From the NCBI RefSeq assembly GCF_000423665.1, contig NZ_KE384070.1, positions 160,669 to 224,668 on the forward strand: a DNA stretch of 64,000 nucleotides, read 5' to 3'. The DNA is from Solirubrobacter soli DSM 22325. Lineage in GTDB: Bacteria > Actinomycetota > Thermoleophilia > Solirubrobacterales > Solirubrobacteraceae. Positions 25,029 through 33,638 of this stretch are shown here, in pieces. The first letter of the stretch is position 1; each line of letters starts with the position of its first letter. The position numbers were made by a program, and so were the translations under genes. The notes under the pieces are model-generated. The model saw only the letters and a list, made by a program, of their open reading frames with translations, did no database searches and was not told where the DNA came from.

Positions 25029-25166
25029 GGCGAGAGCGGGCCCGGTACAACACCCGCTCTCGCCGATCGCCGACGTCCTGAGCGCTGCGACCTACCCCAT
25101 CCATTTGCAGCGCTCACAAGCAGTATCGGAACCCGCCCACAGCTGGCCAATCGCACAGATGTGCGA
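25029..25166. promoter_or_regulatory. Divergent region with three inverted repeats
   Basis: Between the PAS-LuxR gene and the subtilase three inverted repeats follow each other: 12-bp arms at 25029-25040 and 25053-25064 with a 12-nt loop; 9-bp arms GAGCGCTGC (25080-25088) and GCAGCGCTC (25107-25115); and TCGCACA (25151-25157) with TGTGCGA (25160-25166) around 2 bp. The last, 44 bp above the subtilase start, has the shape of a protein operator. The rest of 24963-25209 shows no gene. Confidence 0.5.
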
Positions 25167-25209
25167 AATGTGCTTGCGGCGGCGAGCCCGCACGTGGTAG
25201 GGAGTCACG

Positions 25210-28200
25210 ATGAGTCTCCGGAACGCCGTGTTGATCGCGGCCATGATCGCGCTCGGCCTGCTGCCGGCGGCTGCCGACGCGGCCGAACCCGACGCGGTGC
25301 CGGGCGAGGTCGTCGTGGCGTTCCGGTCCGGAGCGGACGGCGCTGACCGTGCCGGCGCGCGATCGGCGGCGGAGGTGCGCGTCAAGCAGGGCCTGATGGC
25401 GTCGGGCGTGCAGCTCGTGACGGTGGAGAGCGGCCAGACCGTCGACGACGCGATCGCGGCGCTCGAGCAGCGCGCGGATGTGCTGTACGCCGAACCCAAC
25501 TGGATCTACCACGCCAGCTCCACCTACCCGGATGACCCGCTCTTCGCCAGGTTGTGGGGGCTGGAGAACACGGGCCAGGCGGTCAACGGCGGCGCGGCCG
25601 GCACGGCGGACGACGACATCGACGCCCCGGAGGCGTGGGACCACAACCGCGGGAGCGCGTCGACGGTGGTGGCGGTCGTCGACAGCGGCGTGGCGTACGA
25701 CCACCCCGACCTCGCGCCGAACATGTGGGTCAACGCGGGCGAGATCCCGGGCAACGGGCTCGACGACGATCTGAACGGCCGGGTGGACGACGTCCGCGGC
25801 TGGGACTTCGTGGAGGGCGACAACGACCCGTGGGACACCAACGACCACGGGACGCACGTCGCGGGCACGATCGCGGCCCGCGGCGACAACGCCACCGGCA
25901 CCACGGGCGTGGCCTGGCGGGCGTCGATCATGCCGTTGCGCGCGCTTGACACCGAGGGCTCCGGCACGAACGCGACGATCACGGACGCGTTCACGTACGC
26001 GGCGGTCAACGGCGCCAGGGTGGTCAACGCCTCGCTGGGCGGCGGCGGCTTCTCGCAGGCCATGTCGGACGCGATCAGCACGCACCCGAACACGCTGTTC
26101 GTGGTCGCTGCGGGCAACGGCGGCACGGACGGGGTGGGCGACGACAACGACGCGGCGCCGACGTATCCGTGCAGCTACACGGCGGCGAACCTGATCTGCG
26201 TCGCCGCGACCGACAACCGCGACGCGCTCGCGGGCTTCTCGAACTTCGGCGCCGCGTCGGTCGACCTGGCGGCACCGGGCGTCGACGTCTACTCCGAGCG
26301 GCCGCACGTCACCGACCTCTTCAGCGACGACTTCGAGAGTGGCATCGGCAAGTGGACGGTGCAGAGCGGCCCGTGGGGTACGCAGTCGGCGCTCAACACC
26401 AACTGGCTGGTCGACTCGCCCAACGCCAATTACGCCAACAACGCCGACGTGGCGATCCGGACCACCGCGCGCGTCGACGCCGGCACGAGCACCAACTGCG
26501 CGATGAAGTTCAGCTACGGGACATTCCTCCAGGACGGCGTCGACTGGCTGTACGTGCAGTCGTCGCCGGATGCCACGGCGTGGACGGACCTCAGGCGCAT
26601 CGGCCACACGAACGGCTCCGTGAGAGCCGCCGGGCTCGGCCTCGGCGCGCCGGGGAACCGCTACTACCGGTTCCGGCTGACGTCCGACGCCAGCGTCACC
26701 GCGAACGGCATCTACGTCGACAACGTCCGCCTGGGATGTCGAGGCGGAACGTACGGCAGCAGCGACTTCCAGTACTTGAACGGCACATCGATGGCGACAC
26801 CACACGTCGCGGGCGCCGCCGTCGTGCTGTTCTCGGCCAAGCCCTCGGCGACCGTCGCCCAGGTCAAGGCGGCGTTGCTGAACACCGGCGACCCGCTCGC
26901 CGCGTTGAACCTCAAGACGGTCTCCGGCCGGCGGCTGAACCTCAACGCGGCGCTCCAATCGCCCGCGCTGAGGGCGAACACGGTGGCGACGATCGGCATC
27001 AAGCATCCCGATCCGTCGGTGGTCGGCCAGCCCGTCACGGTCCACTACAGCGTCGTGGGTGACGTGCTCGGCAACAGCGCGCCGACGGGAACGGTGACCG
27101 TGAGCGCCGGGGCCGGCTCCTGCTCGAGCACGGTCTTCGAAGGCCAGTGCACGCTCGTGTTCACGACGCCCGGCGCGAAGTCTTTGACCGCGACCTACGG
27201 TGGCGACGCGTACGACAATCCGAGCCCGGTCTCGGCCGCCGTGGCGCACCAGGTCAACCGCGCCGACAGCGCGGTCGCGATCGAGGACACGAAGACGACG
27301 TCGCTCGTCGGCGAGGCGGTGCGGATCAAGTTCACCGTCGCCGCCGTGCCGCCCGGAGCGGGCGCGCCGACCGGGTCGGTGCGGGTCAGCGACGGCGTGG
27401 ACGACTGCTCGGCTGCGCTTGCGGCCGGGTTCTGCGACATCACCCTGACGACGGCGGGCGCGAGAACGCTGACCGGGACCTACTCCGGCGATGCGAGCTT
27501 CGCGGGCAGCGTCTCGCCCGGCGGAGCGCACACTGTCGACCGGCACGCGACCACCACCGTGATCCAGTCCGACGCTCCCGACCCGTCGGATGTCGATCGT
27601 CCCGTCACGGTGCGGTACGCGGTCACGGCGGGCGCGGGCCTGGGTACGCCGGCCGGAGCGGTCACCGTCAGCGACGGCATCGACAGCTGCACCGCCACGG
27701 TCGCCGCCGGCGGTTGTGACATCACGCTGACGTCGGTCGGCGCACGGTCGCTGACCGCGACCTACGCGGGCGGGGCGGACTTCGGCACCAGCACGTCGGC
27801 GCCGGAGCCGCACACCGTGGCCGGAAGGGCGACGATCACCACGATCACCCCCGTCCTCCTGGACCCGCCCGCCGCCCAGAACCCAACGAACCCCGTCATT
27901 CCCCAGCCCACCGTCGCGCCCGCGGCCGCGCGCATCTCCGGGGCGCGCGTGTCGAGCCGCCGGTTCCGGCTCTCCGCGACACCGAAGCTCGCGCAGGCCA
28001 GCCGCGCTCCCATCGGAACGACGTTCACCTACGTGCTCGACCGCGCCGCACCGGTGCGCTTCGACTTCACCCAGCCGCGAGGCGGCCGCGCCGTCGGCGG
28101 CAAGTGCGCCGCGCGCAACGAGCGCGGCCCCAAGTGCACGCTCCAGCGAGGTTCGCTCACCTTCGCCGGTCACGCAGGCGCGAACACGGTCCGCTTCCAG

Positions 28201-28305
28201 GGGTGGCTCTCCCGCACCCGGAAGCTCACCCCCGGCGCCTACACGCTCGTGCTGACCGCGGGCCAGACGTCGCAGCAGCTCCAGTTCACGATCGTCCGCG
28301 GGTGA
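25210..28305 (+). CDS. Secreted subtilase (S8) with inserted jelly-roll domain and C-terminal Ig-like repeats
   Basis: This 1031-residue protease has a signal peptide (cleaved near DAAEP), a propeptide (about 27-105) and an S8 catalytic domain with Asp158 (VVAVVDSGVAYDHP), His213 (NDHGTHVAGT) and Ser527 (NGTSMATPHVAG). Between the oxyanion region and the serine there is an extra segment of about 145 residues (366-511) with LFSDDFESGIGKW and YYRFRLTSDAS, resembling the MAM/immune-inhibitor-A type beta-sandwich. After the catalytic domain come three Ig-like repeats of about 90 residues, each with a C..C pair and TLT-ARSLTATYxGDA, then a Pro-rich linker and a final beta domain (about 910-1031). 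It should act outside the cell on proteins. GGTAGGGAG precedes the ATG. Confidence 0.9.
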   Translation: MSLRNAVLIAAMIALGLLPAAADAAEPDAVPGEVVVAFRSGADGADRAGARSAAEVRVKQGLMASGVQLVTVESGQTVDDAIAALEQRADVLYAEPNWIYHASSTYPDDPLFARLWGLENTGQAVNGGAAGTADDDIDAPEAWDHNRGSASTVVAVVDSGVAYDHPDLAPNMWVNAGEIPGNGLDDDLNGRVDDVRGWDFVEGDNDPWDTNDHGTHVAGTIAARGDNATGTTGVAWRASIMPLRALDTEGSGTNATITDAFTYAAVNGARVVNASLGGGGFSQAMSDAISTHPNTLFVVAAGNGGTDGVGDDNDAAPTYPCSYTAANLICVAATDNRDALAGFSNFGAASVDLAAPGVDVYSERPHVTDLFSDDFESGIGKWTVQSGPWGTQSALNTNWLVDSPNANYANNADVAIRTTARVDAGTSTNCAMKFSYGTFLQDGVDWLYVQSSPDATAWTDLRRIGHTNGSVRAAGLGLGAPGNRYYRFRLTSDASVTANGIYVDNVRLGCRGGTYGSSDFQYLNGTSMATPHVAGAAVVLFSAKPSATVAQVKAALLNTGDPLAALNLKTVSGRRLNLNAALQSPALRANTVATIGIKHPDPSVVGQPVTVHYSVVGDVLGNSAPTGTVTVSAGAGSCSSTVFEGQCTLVFTTPGAKSLTATYGGDAYDNPSPVSAAVAHQVNRADSAVAIEDTKTTSLVGEAVRIKFTVAAVPPGAGAPTGSVRVSDGVDDCSAALAAGFCDITLTTAGARTLTGTYSGDASFAGSVSPGGAHTVDRHATTTVIQSDAPDPSDVDRPVTVRYAVTAGAGLGTPAGAVTVSDGIDSCTATVAAGGCDITLTSVGARSLTATYAGGADFGTSTSAPEPHTVAGRATITTITPVLLDPPAAQNPTNPVIPQPTVAPAAARISGARVSSRRFRLSATPKLAQASRAPIGTTFTYVLDRAAPVRFDFTQPRGGRAVGGKCAARNERGPKCTLQRGSLTFAGHAGANTVRFQGWLSRTRKLTPGAYTLVLTAGQTSQQLQFTIVRG

Positions 28306-28321
28306 CAGGGGAAGCTGCGGG

Positions 28322-29368
28322 ATGACCGCTCAGAGCGATGTGCTCGTGATCGGGGCCGGCGTCGTCGGTCTGGCGACCGCGCTCGGCCTTGTGCGGCGCG
28401 GCCTGCGGCCGGTCGTGCTGGAGCAGTTCGAGGTCGGCACCCTGTACGGCTCCAGCCACGGGCGGGCGCGGATCTTCCGGCTGCTGCACCAGGACGAGGC
28501 CGACGTGCGCGACGCGCTGGCGGCCGAGGAGCTGTGGCTCGGCCTGGAGCGCGAGAGCGGACGCCGGATTCGTTCGAACGTCGGCGGGCTCGATCTGCGC
28601 ATCCAACAGGCCGACCGGTTCCTCGCCGCCATGCAGGCCGCCGGCGCGCCCGTCGAGGTGCTCGACGGCCGCGACGTGCAGCGCATCTACCCGACGCTGC
28701 GGCCGCCGGGCGGCGCGCTGCGCGATCCCGCGGCGTCGGTCCTATACGCCGACCAGGTGCTCGCCGCGCTGCGCGAGCGCGCCGAAGCCGAGGGAGCCGA
28801 GGTTCGCGAGGGCGCTCGCATGGAGCGCCTGGACGGCGCCGACGGCCATGTCGCGGCGCGGCTGGCTTCCGGCGAGGTGCTCGAAGCGGGCGCGGCGGTG
28901 CTGGCCGGCGGTCCGTGGCTGCGCCGGCTGGCCGCTGAGCAGGGCATCGTGATTCCCGCGGAGCCGACGCTGCAGAGCGTCAGCTACCACCGTCTCGCGG
29001 ACGGGCCGACGCCGACCGTGATCGAGGACATCGAGGCGGGCGAGGTGTACGCGCTGGTGGAGCCCGACGGTCTGCTCAAGGTGGGGCTGCACGAGCCCGG
29101 CCCACCCGCGGATCTCGACGGCGGCGATCGCCGCCCGCGCGAGCCGGCGCTGGCCACGCTCGCGCAGTGGGTGGCCGACCGTTTCGTCACGGTCGACGGC
29201 CCGGCGCGCGAGCCTCAGGGCTGCATCTACACGTGGCTGCCCGGCGCGGCGTTCCAGATGGTCGCGCGCGATCGGGTGGTGGCCGTGTCGGCCTGCAGCG
29301 GCCGTGGATTCAAGTTCGGCGTGCTGACCGGGGACCGTGTGGCAGCGGAGGCCGCCGCCCGAGTCTGA
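28322..29368 (+). CDS. FAD-dependent amine oxidase, sarcosine oxidase/N-methyltryptophan oxidase-like
   Basis: This 348-residue DAO-family flavoenzyme has the N-terminal dinucleotide motif VLVIGAGVVGLATALGLVRRG and the monomeric sarcosine oxidase signature LYGSSHGRARIFRL (about 40). The C-terminal GFKFG segment carries the conserved Lys. Cys301 in QGCIYTWLPG lies about 30 residues before that Lys, where monomeric sarcosine oxidase and SolA attach FAD covalently, so covalent FAD is likely. It would oxidise an N-methyl or primary amine with release of peroxide. It starts 16 bp after the subtilase and ends before a strong hairpin. The amine oxidase role may link with the OYE-type demethylase and the orphan binding protein, but they are 7 kb apart. 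Confidence 0.85.
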   Translation: MTAQSDVLVIGAGVVGLATALGLVRRGLRPVVLEQFEVGTLYGSSHGRARIFRLLHQDEADVRDALAAEELWLGLERESGRRIRSNVGGLDLRIQQADRFLAAMQAAGAPVEVLDGRDVQRIYPTLRPPGGALRDPAASVLYADQVLAALRERAEAEGAEVREGARMERLDGADGHVAARLASGEVLEAGAAVLAGGPWLRRLAAEQGIVIPAEPTLQSVSYHRLADGPTPTVIEDIEAGEVYALVEPDGLLKVGLHEPGPPADLDGGDRRPREPALATLAQWVADRFVTVDGPAREPQGCIYTWLPGAAFQMVARDRVVAVSACSGRGFKFGVLTGDRVAAEAAARV

Positions 29369-29376
29369 AGGTGACG

Positions 29377-29408
29377 CGGTGTGGGACGCCTCGCGGCGTC
29401 CCACACCG
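29377..29408. terminator. Bidirectional hairpin terminator
   Basis: A perfect 14-bp stem (29377-29390 with 29395-29408) and a 4-nt TCGC loop separate two convergent genes. There is no T-tract, which is common for high-GC actinobacterial terminators. Confidence 0.75.
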
Positions 29409-29414
29409 GGTGGC

Positions 29415-30017
29415 TCAGGCGGTGCGGGGTGACAGCGCGAGCAGCGAGTTGAGGATCTGCGCGAGCTGGCCCAGCGGGGTGTTGGCGAGCGCGTTCGGGT
29501 CGAGCAGGCCCGTGATCCCGCAGAGCAGGTTGCCCAGCAGGTTGCCCGGGCCCTGGACCGCGTCGATGCGCAGCTGGATCTGGTTGGTGCGGACCACGAG
29601 GCCCAGCAGGTTCAGGTTGATCGGGCCGAGGTCCAGGCTCAGGATCGAGCACGTGTTCCCGGCCGGCAGCGGCGGCAGCGGCAGCGGCGGCACCTGTGCT
29701 GCCTGGGCGCCAGCGGCGGCGCTGGATGCGTTGGCGACGCCCGCGGGCAGCCGCACGTTGTCCTTGGTGACCTTCTTGTGGCCGGCCTTGCCCTTGACGG
29801 TGCCGACCGAGTAGAGCTTGCCGCCCTTGGAGATGAACTTCTCGATCGTGTATGTGCCGGTGAACTGCTGCTTGCCGTTGGTGCTCTTGCCGCTGATCGG
29901 CACTACCTGCGACAGCCGCGCCGGACTGTCCTGGGCATTGGCGACACCGGTGCCGCCGAAGAGCATCAGGGCGCACGTGGTCGTGGCCGCAACGGCGGCC
30001 AGACGGGTGAATGACAT
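29415..30017 (-). CDS. Secreted hypothetical protein with hydrophobic C-terminal repeats
   Basis: This 200-residue protein starts at ATG 30017, preferred over an upstream ATG at 30053 because GGGGG lies 5-6 nt before it. A clear signal peptide ends GVANAQ. The mature N-terminal part (GKQQFTGTYTIEKFISKGGK) is basic and beta-rich. After a Pro-rich linker the C-terminal half has Leu/Asn-rich amphipathic repeats with one Cys pair (NTCSILSLDLGPINLNLLGL, LLCGITGLLDPNAL). No named family is recognised, though such small secreted proteins are frequent in Solirubrobacter-like genomes as far as I recall. Function unknown; extracellular location is well supported. Confidence 0.75.
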   Translation of the reverse strand: MSFTRLAAVAATTTCALMLFGGTGVANAQDSPARLSQVVPISGKSTNGKQQFTGTYTIEKFISKGGKLYSVGTVKGKAGHKKVTKDNVRLPAGVANASSAAAGAQAAQVPPLPLPPLPAGNTCSILSLDLGPINLNLLGLVVRTNQIQLRIDAVQGPGNLLGNLLCGITGLLDPNALANTPLGQLAQILNSLLALSPRTA

Positions 30018-30135
30018 CGATCCCCCTACGAATCGTTTTAGGTTCTCAAGCACTCCCCAAGGCCGCCGCGCGATAACCGAACGTGGCGCGTTACCTGACC
30101 CCAGTCACAGCGGGTTGACACGTGGTTTCAACGGG

Positions 30136-31398
30136 TCAACAGTTCGCCACCGCGGGATCGACGAAGGGCGTGCCGACCAGGCTGCCGCTCGTCTGGCCGT
30201 TGTTGTAGAAGGCGTCGGCGCTGACATAGAACCGGTTGTTCCACGGGGCGGAGGCGATCCGGTACCACCAGGTGTTGCCGTCGGCGACGCGGAAGCCCTG
30301 GAGGCGGCAGGCGATCTGGACCGTCTGGTGGGCCGCGATGGTCGGGCCTTCGGTGCCGCCCGCGTTGCCGGCGTTCGTCCACGTGTGGGCGACGCCGCCG
30401 GTCGTCTCGCCCCAGGTGGCCGGCGGGGGCGGAGCGGTGGTCGGGGTGGGGGTGGGCGTCGTGGTGGGGCCGCTCACCGGGCGGTTCTGGGAGACGATGC
30501 GCGCGCCGTCGCCGAGCGGGCCGCCTTCGATCGGCGCCCACGGCAGGCTGCGGTTGTTGTTGCAGTCCAGCCGGCTGTAGTGCAGGTGTGGACCGGTCGA
30601 GTTGCCGGTCGTTCCGCTCAGGCCGATCAGCGCGTACTGCGCGATCTGATCGCCAGGGTCGACGTCGACGCGCGAGAGGTGCGCCATCACCGCGCACGTC
30701 CCGTCGCCCGCCTTGAGGTAGACGTAGTTGCCGTAGCCGCTGCCACAGCTCTTGTTGCCGACGACGCAGCCTCGGCTGACGCGGGCGACGACGCCGTTGA
30801 ACCCGGCGCGGATCTCCGTCCCGGTTCCGATCCCCAGGTCGACCGCGTCGCGCGTGTAGACCGTCGAGTGCGAGAACACGCCGCCCGGGCCTTCGGTGAA
30901 GGTCGCGGCGTAGCCCTGGGGGAGCGGCCAGTAGCTCGCGAACCCGGCGCCGCCCGCGTTGGCGGGCCCGGAGACCGCGTAGTCGTCCGGGTTGCCCACG
31001 CCCTCCGGGAGGCTGTCGGTGAGGTCGAGGTGCTCGGAGACCGGGTCGGCCGTCGCGCTCGGCACCGGCGCGACGACGACGAAGCTCGCGCTCGCGCCCT
31101 TGGACCCGCACTTGACGCGGGCGATGTTCACGCCGATCGCCGCGGTCGAGGGCAGCGTGAGCTTCACGCGGGTCCCGCGGGTCCGCGTCGAGACGATCGG
31201 CGTGGCGCCCTTGACCGCCGCGCGGAGCGTGATCGTGCAGCGGCGGTGCTGGGTGCCGCTGAGGCGGACGGTCAACTGCTCGCCGGCGGCGACCGTGTTC
31301 GGCGAGACCTTGATGCGCGGTTTCACGCGCGCCTCGGCGACACCGCTCCCGACGACCGCCGACAGCAGCGCCGCTGTCATGAACGTTGCTCGAACCAT
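30136..31398 (-). CDS. Secreted M23-type peptidase with C-terminal SH3-like module
   Basis: This 420-residue exported protein has a signal peptide ending GVAEA, an Ig-like N-terminal domain (25-120), an M23 lysostaphin-type domain (about 150-310) and, after a Thr/Pro linker, a roughly 95-residue C-terminal module. The peptidase has the HLHY zinc pair (PHLHYS), AHLSRV and a DLGIGTGT segment. The first His is displaced: it sits in VFSHSTVYTRDAVDL rather than four residues before the Asp, as in the variant M23 group with SH...YAxDF. The C-terminal module (VADGNTWWYRIASAPWNN) is nearly identical to that of the adjacent gene, so they arose by module duplication. Likely cleaves peptidoglycan cross-bridges. 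Start ATG 31398; ATG 31380 is also possible. Confidence 0.82.
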   Translation of the reverse strand: MVRATFMTAALLSAVVGSGVAEARVKPRIKVSPNTVAAGEQLTVRLSGTQHRRCTITLRAAVKGATPIVSTRTRGTRVKLTLPSTAAIGVNIARVKCGSKGASASFVVVAPVPSATADPVSEHLDLTDSLPEGVGNPDDYAVSGPANAGGAGFASYWPLPQGYAATFTEGPGGVFSHSTVYTRDAVDLGIGTGTEIRAGFNGVVARVSRGCVVGNKSCGSGYGNYVYLKAGDGTCAVMAHLSRVDVDPGDQIAQYALIGLSGTTGNSTGPHLHYSRLDCNNNRSLPWAPIEGGPLGDGARIVSQNRPVSGPTTTPTPTPTTAPPPPATWGETTGGVAHTWTNAGNAGGTEGPTIAAHQTVQIACRLQGFRVADGNTWWYRIASAPWNNRFYVSADAFYNNGQTSGSLVGTPFVDPAVANC

Positions 31399-31463
31399 GC
31401 GCCCAGCATCGAGCCGGGCCGAACGGCCGGCAAGGGAGCTCAGGTGCACGCCGCGTGCACCTC

Positions 31464-32807
31464 TCAGCAGAGCGGGACGGCGGGGTCCACGAACGGGGTT
31501 CCCTGCAGGCTGCCGCTCGTCTGGCCGTTGTTGTAGAACGCGTCCGCTGACGCGTAGAAGCCGTTGTTCCACGGCGCCGACGCGATCCGGTACCACCATG
31601 TGTTGCCGTCGGCCACGCGGAAGCCCTGCACCTTGCAGGCGACGTTCACGGTCTGGTTGCTCGCGATCGTCGCGCCCTCGGTGCCGCCCGCGTTCGCGTA
31701 GTCCGTCCACGTGTGCGTCACCCCGCCCGTGGTCTCGGGGTACGTGGCGCCGGGCGTCGGCACGGGGCTCGTGGGGGTGGGCGTGGGAGCCGGGGAGACC
31801 GGCGTGACGTTGTCGATCGCGAACACGCGCGCGTCGCGGTTCCCGGTCTGCGTGCCCTGGCCGTCGACGACGATCGCCTCGATCTTGACCGTGCCCCAGT
31901 CGGGTTGGCTCTGGTCGGGGATGGTGCGGCTGTCGAACGCCAGCTCCCACACGCCCGGGGCGCTCATCGGCGTGGCGTTGCCCAGGAAATGCCAGGCGCG
32001 CGTGGTGGCGTCGCGCGGGTTCGAGGCGTAGTACGCCCGCAGGCCGACCGCCGCGACGTCGCCCGCCGTCGTCACGTAGACGTTCGCCTGCCCGCTCAGC
32101 GTCGCGCCCGCCGCGGGACCGGTGATCTGCACCGAGATCCCGGGCTTGGGCGGCGGCACGAGCTCGTTCTCGTCGAGCCCGGGCCAGTCCGCCGGTGCGT
32201 TGGTCCACCCGAGGTAGAGGTGCTTCCAATAGCGGCCGCGGGAGATGTCGGTCACGGTCACCCGGTTGAGCGCCGAGATCATCTTGCCCTTGCCGAGCGC
32301 GAGGCCGACGTGCCCGTACTTGCGGTTGGTGCTGTCGGCCTTGAAGTACAGCAACGCGCCAGGCGGCGCCTTCTTCATGTTCTTCCAGCCGCGCTCGAGG
32401 TCCATCGCCTTCGCGGCGATCGCCGCCGTGTCGAAGAGTCCCTTCGTGCCGTAGGCCTCTTCGACGAACCGCTCGCAGCGCCACGGGTACTGGGTCGAGC
32501 CCATCCGCCCGCGCGCCCACTCGACCGCCCGCTCGCGATCCTCCGCCGGGCGCGGGCCGCCGCCGTAGCCGCCGCCGCTCTCGATCGGGCGGCCGCGCGC
32601 GCCGTCCTGGTCGGGCGCGTTCTTGGGCCGCTTCGCGGCCTTCGGGATCGGGATGCAGCCCTTCGGCTTGTGGCCGGCCTTGCAGTAGGTCCGGTCGGCC
32701 GCGGAGGCCGCGGGCGAGCCGAAGGCGAGGGCGAGCAGGAGCACCGCGGCGAGGGTTGCACCCACGCACGGCAATCGAACAAGACGAACGGTGTGCGCGA
32801 CGTGCAC
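31464..32807 (-). CDS. Secreted NlpC/P60 or CHAP-like peptidase with C-terminal SH3-like module
   Basis: This 447-residue protein has a signal peptide (to about 37) and a Cys/His peptidase domain (about 90-205) with catalytic Cys in QYPWRCERFVEEAYG and His in RKYGHVGLALGKG. A beta-sandwich follows (225-330), then a Pro/Thr linker and the same 95-residue C-terminal module as the downstream neighbour (VADGNTWWYRIASAPWNN). The domain is expected to cut peptide stems of peptidoglycan. The start is GTG 32807 with TATGCT 9 bp upstream and no ribosome site, a probable leaderless start. The two peptidases lie in tandem, 65 bp apart, and probably act together on the cell wall. Confidence 0.82.
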   Translation of the reverse strand: MHVAHTVRLVRLPCVGATLAAVLLLALAFGSPAASAADRTYCKAGHKPKGCIPIPKAAKRPKNAPDQDGARGRPIESGGGYGGGPRPAEDRERAVEWARGRMGSTQYPWRCERFVEEAYGTKGLFDTAAIAAKAMDLERGWKNMKKAPPGALLYFKADSTNRKYGHVGLALGKGKMISALNRVTVTDISRGRYWKHLYLGWTNAPADWPGLDENELVPPPKPGISVQITGPAAGATLSGQANVYVTTAGDVAAVGLRAYYASNPRDATTRAWHFLGNATPMSAPGVWELAFDSRTIPDQSQPDWGTVKIEAIVVDGQGTQTGNRDARVFAIDNVTPVSPAPTPTPTSPVPTPGATYPETTGGVTHTWTDYANAGGTEGATIASNQTVNVACKVQGFRVADGNTWWYRIASAPWNNGFYASADAFYNNGQTSGSLQGTPFVDPAVPLC

Positions 32808-32816
32808 TCAATGCGC

Positions 32817-32846
32817 AGCATAACCTGGTCCGCGGGGGTCGATGCT
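32817..32846. promoter_or_regulatory. Divergent leaderless promoters
   Basis: Minus-strand TATGCT (32817-32822) stands 9 bp before the GTG of the peptidase gene, and plus-strand GATGCT (32841-32846) stands 6 bp before the GTG at 32853. Neither start has a Shine-Dalgarno. The two genes share only 45 bp. Confidence 0.4.
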
Positions 32847-32852
32847 AGGGAC

Positions 32853-33587
32853 GTGTCCGCTCAACTCGTCGGGATTCCCAGGCGCTTTCGCCACGCGATC
32901 GCGCTGCTCCTCACCGCGCCGGCGCTCCTGGCCGCCGCGCACAGTGCGTACGCCATCAGCGCCGCGCCGTCACCGGCTTCGATCTACTTCTCGCCTTACG
33001 AGGCGGGCAGCCACGAGCTGAACGACCGCTCGGCGCTGGGCCTCGCGCGGGGGTCGTGGTGGAGCTCGGGTTGCGCGCCCGGCGCCGCGGGGGCGGCCCG
33101 CTCGGCCGCGGGTGGACGTCCGATCACGACCGTCGCCGGTTGGAGCCTCGGGCGCGTGGGCGTGCTGCGCTACCTCGCGGCGGCATCCGACGACGAGCTG
33201 CGCCGGGTCAACTACGTGCTTCTGATCGACCCCGGCACCTACGACGAGCTCTCCTGCGACCGCCAGATCGGCGGCGGGGCGGCGCTCGCGCGGTGGCTCA
33301 CGGTCAATCAGAACGCCCACCTGGCCGTGATCTCGACCACCGAGGTGAGCCAGAAGCAGCGTTCGAAGGGCATTCAGGAGAGCTACTTCAACGACATCCG
33401 CAACCAGTCGGTCCCGCCGCGGGTGAACCTGCGTCCCCGGGTGCTGACCTGCAACTACTCGATGACGCACCAGCAGGCGTTCAGTACCGCCCAGTACTGG
33501 ATCCAGCACGGCATCGGCACTGATTCGTGCCCGACGCTGCGCACCGGCTCCCGGTCCTTCCCGCCCTCGGCCGCCTGGCATCCCTAG
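32853..33587 (+). CDS. Secreted alpha/beta-hydrolase-like hypothetical protein
   Basis: This 244-residue protein is read from GTG 32853, which gives a compact signal peptide ending SAYAI; an upstream ATG at 32811 would add an odd polar extension. The mature part contains TTVAGWSLGRVGVLRYL, a GxSxG elbow like that of serine hydrolases, followed by NYVLLIDPGTYDELSC, where an Asp follows at the usual distance, and a late His (MTHQQAF). Four cysteines suggest disulfides. It could be an esterase or a PE-PPE-like hydrolase, but I cannot name a family. It is divergent from the wall peptidase across 45 bp. Confidence 0.7.
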   Translation: MSAQLVGIPRRFRHAIALLLTAPALLAAAHSAYAISAAPSPASIYFSPYEAGSHELNDRSALGLARGSWWSSGCAPGAAGAARSAAGGRPITTVAGWSLGRVGVLRYLAAASDDELRRVNYVLLIDPGTYDELSCDRQIGGGAALARWLTVNQNAHLAVISTTEVSQKQRSKGIQESYFNDIRNQSVPPRVNLRPRVLTCNYSMTHQQAFSTAQYWIQHGIGTDSCPTLRTGSRSFPPSAAWHP

Positions 33588-33595
33588 GCGCCGGA

Positions 33596-33624
33596 TTGCG
33601 CGACGGATCCACATTGGATAGGTT
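33596..33624 (+). promoter_or_regulatory. Promoter of the FHA/kinase operon
   Basis: TTGCGC (33596-33601), a 17-bp spacer and TAGGTT (33619-33624) lie 14 bp before ATG 33639, so the leader would be only about 8 nt. Confidence 0.5.
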
Positions 33625-33638
33625 CGCCGGACACGTCG

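Noticed and set aside
25114..28173. A 1019-codon minus-strand open frame opposite the subtilase
   Set aside because: Composition (Arg, Val, Asp, Gly runs without domains) is that of an antisense shadow in GC-rich DNA. The plus strand has a signal peptide and a full catalytic triad.
30136..32811. A single 891-codon minus-strand frame joining the two wall peptidases
   Set aside because: The first half is an Arg-rich shadow of the NlpC/CHAP-like gene. A signal peptide at 31398 and the true frame from 32807 show two separate genes.
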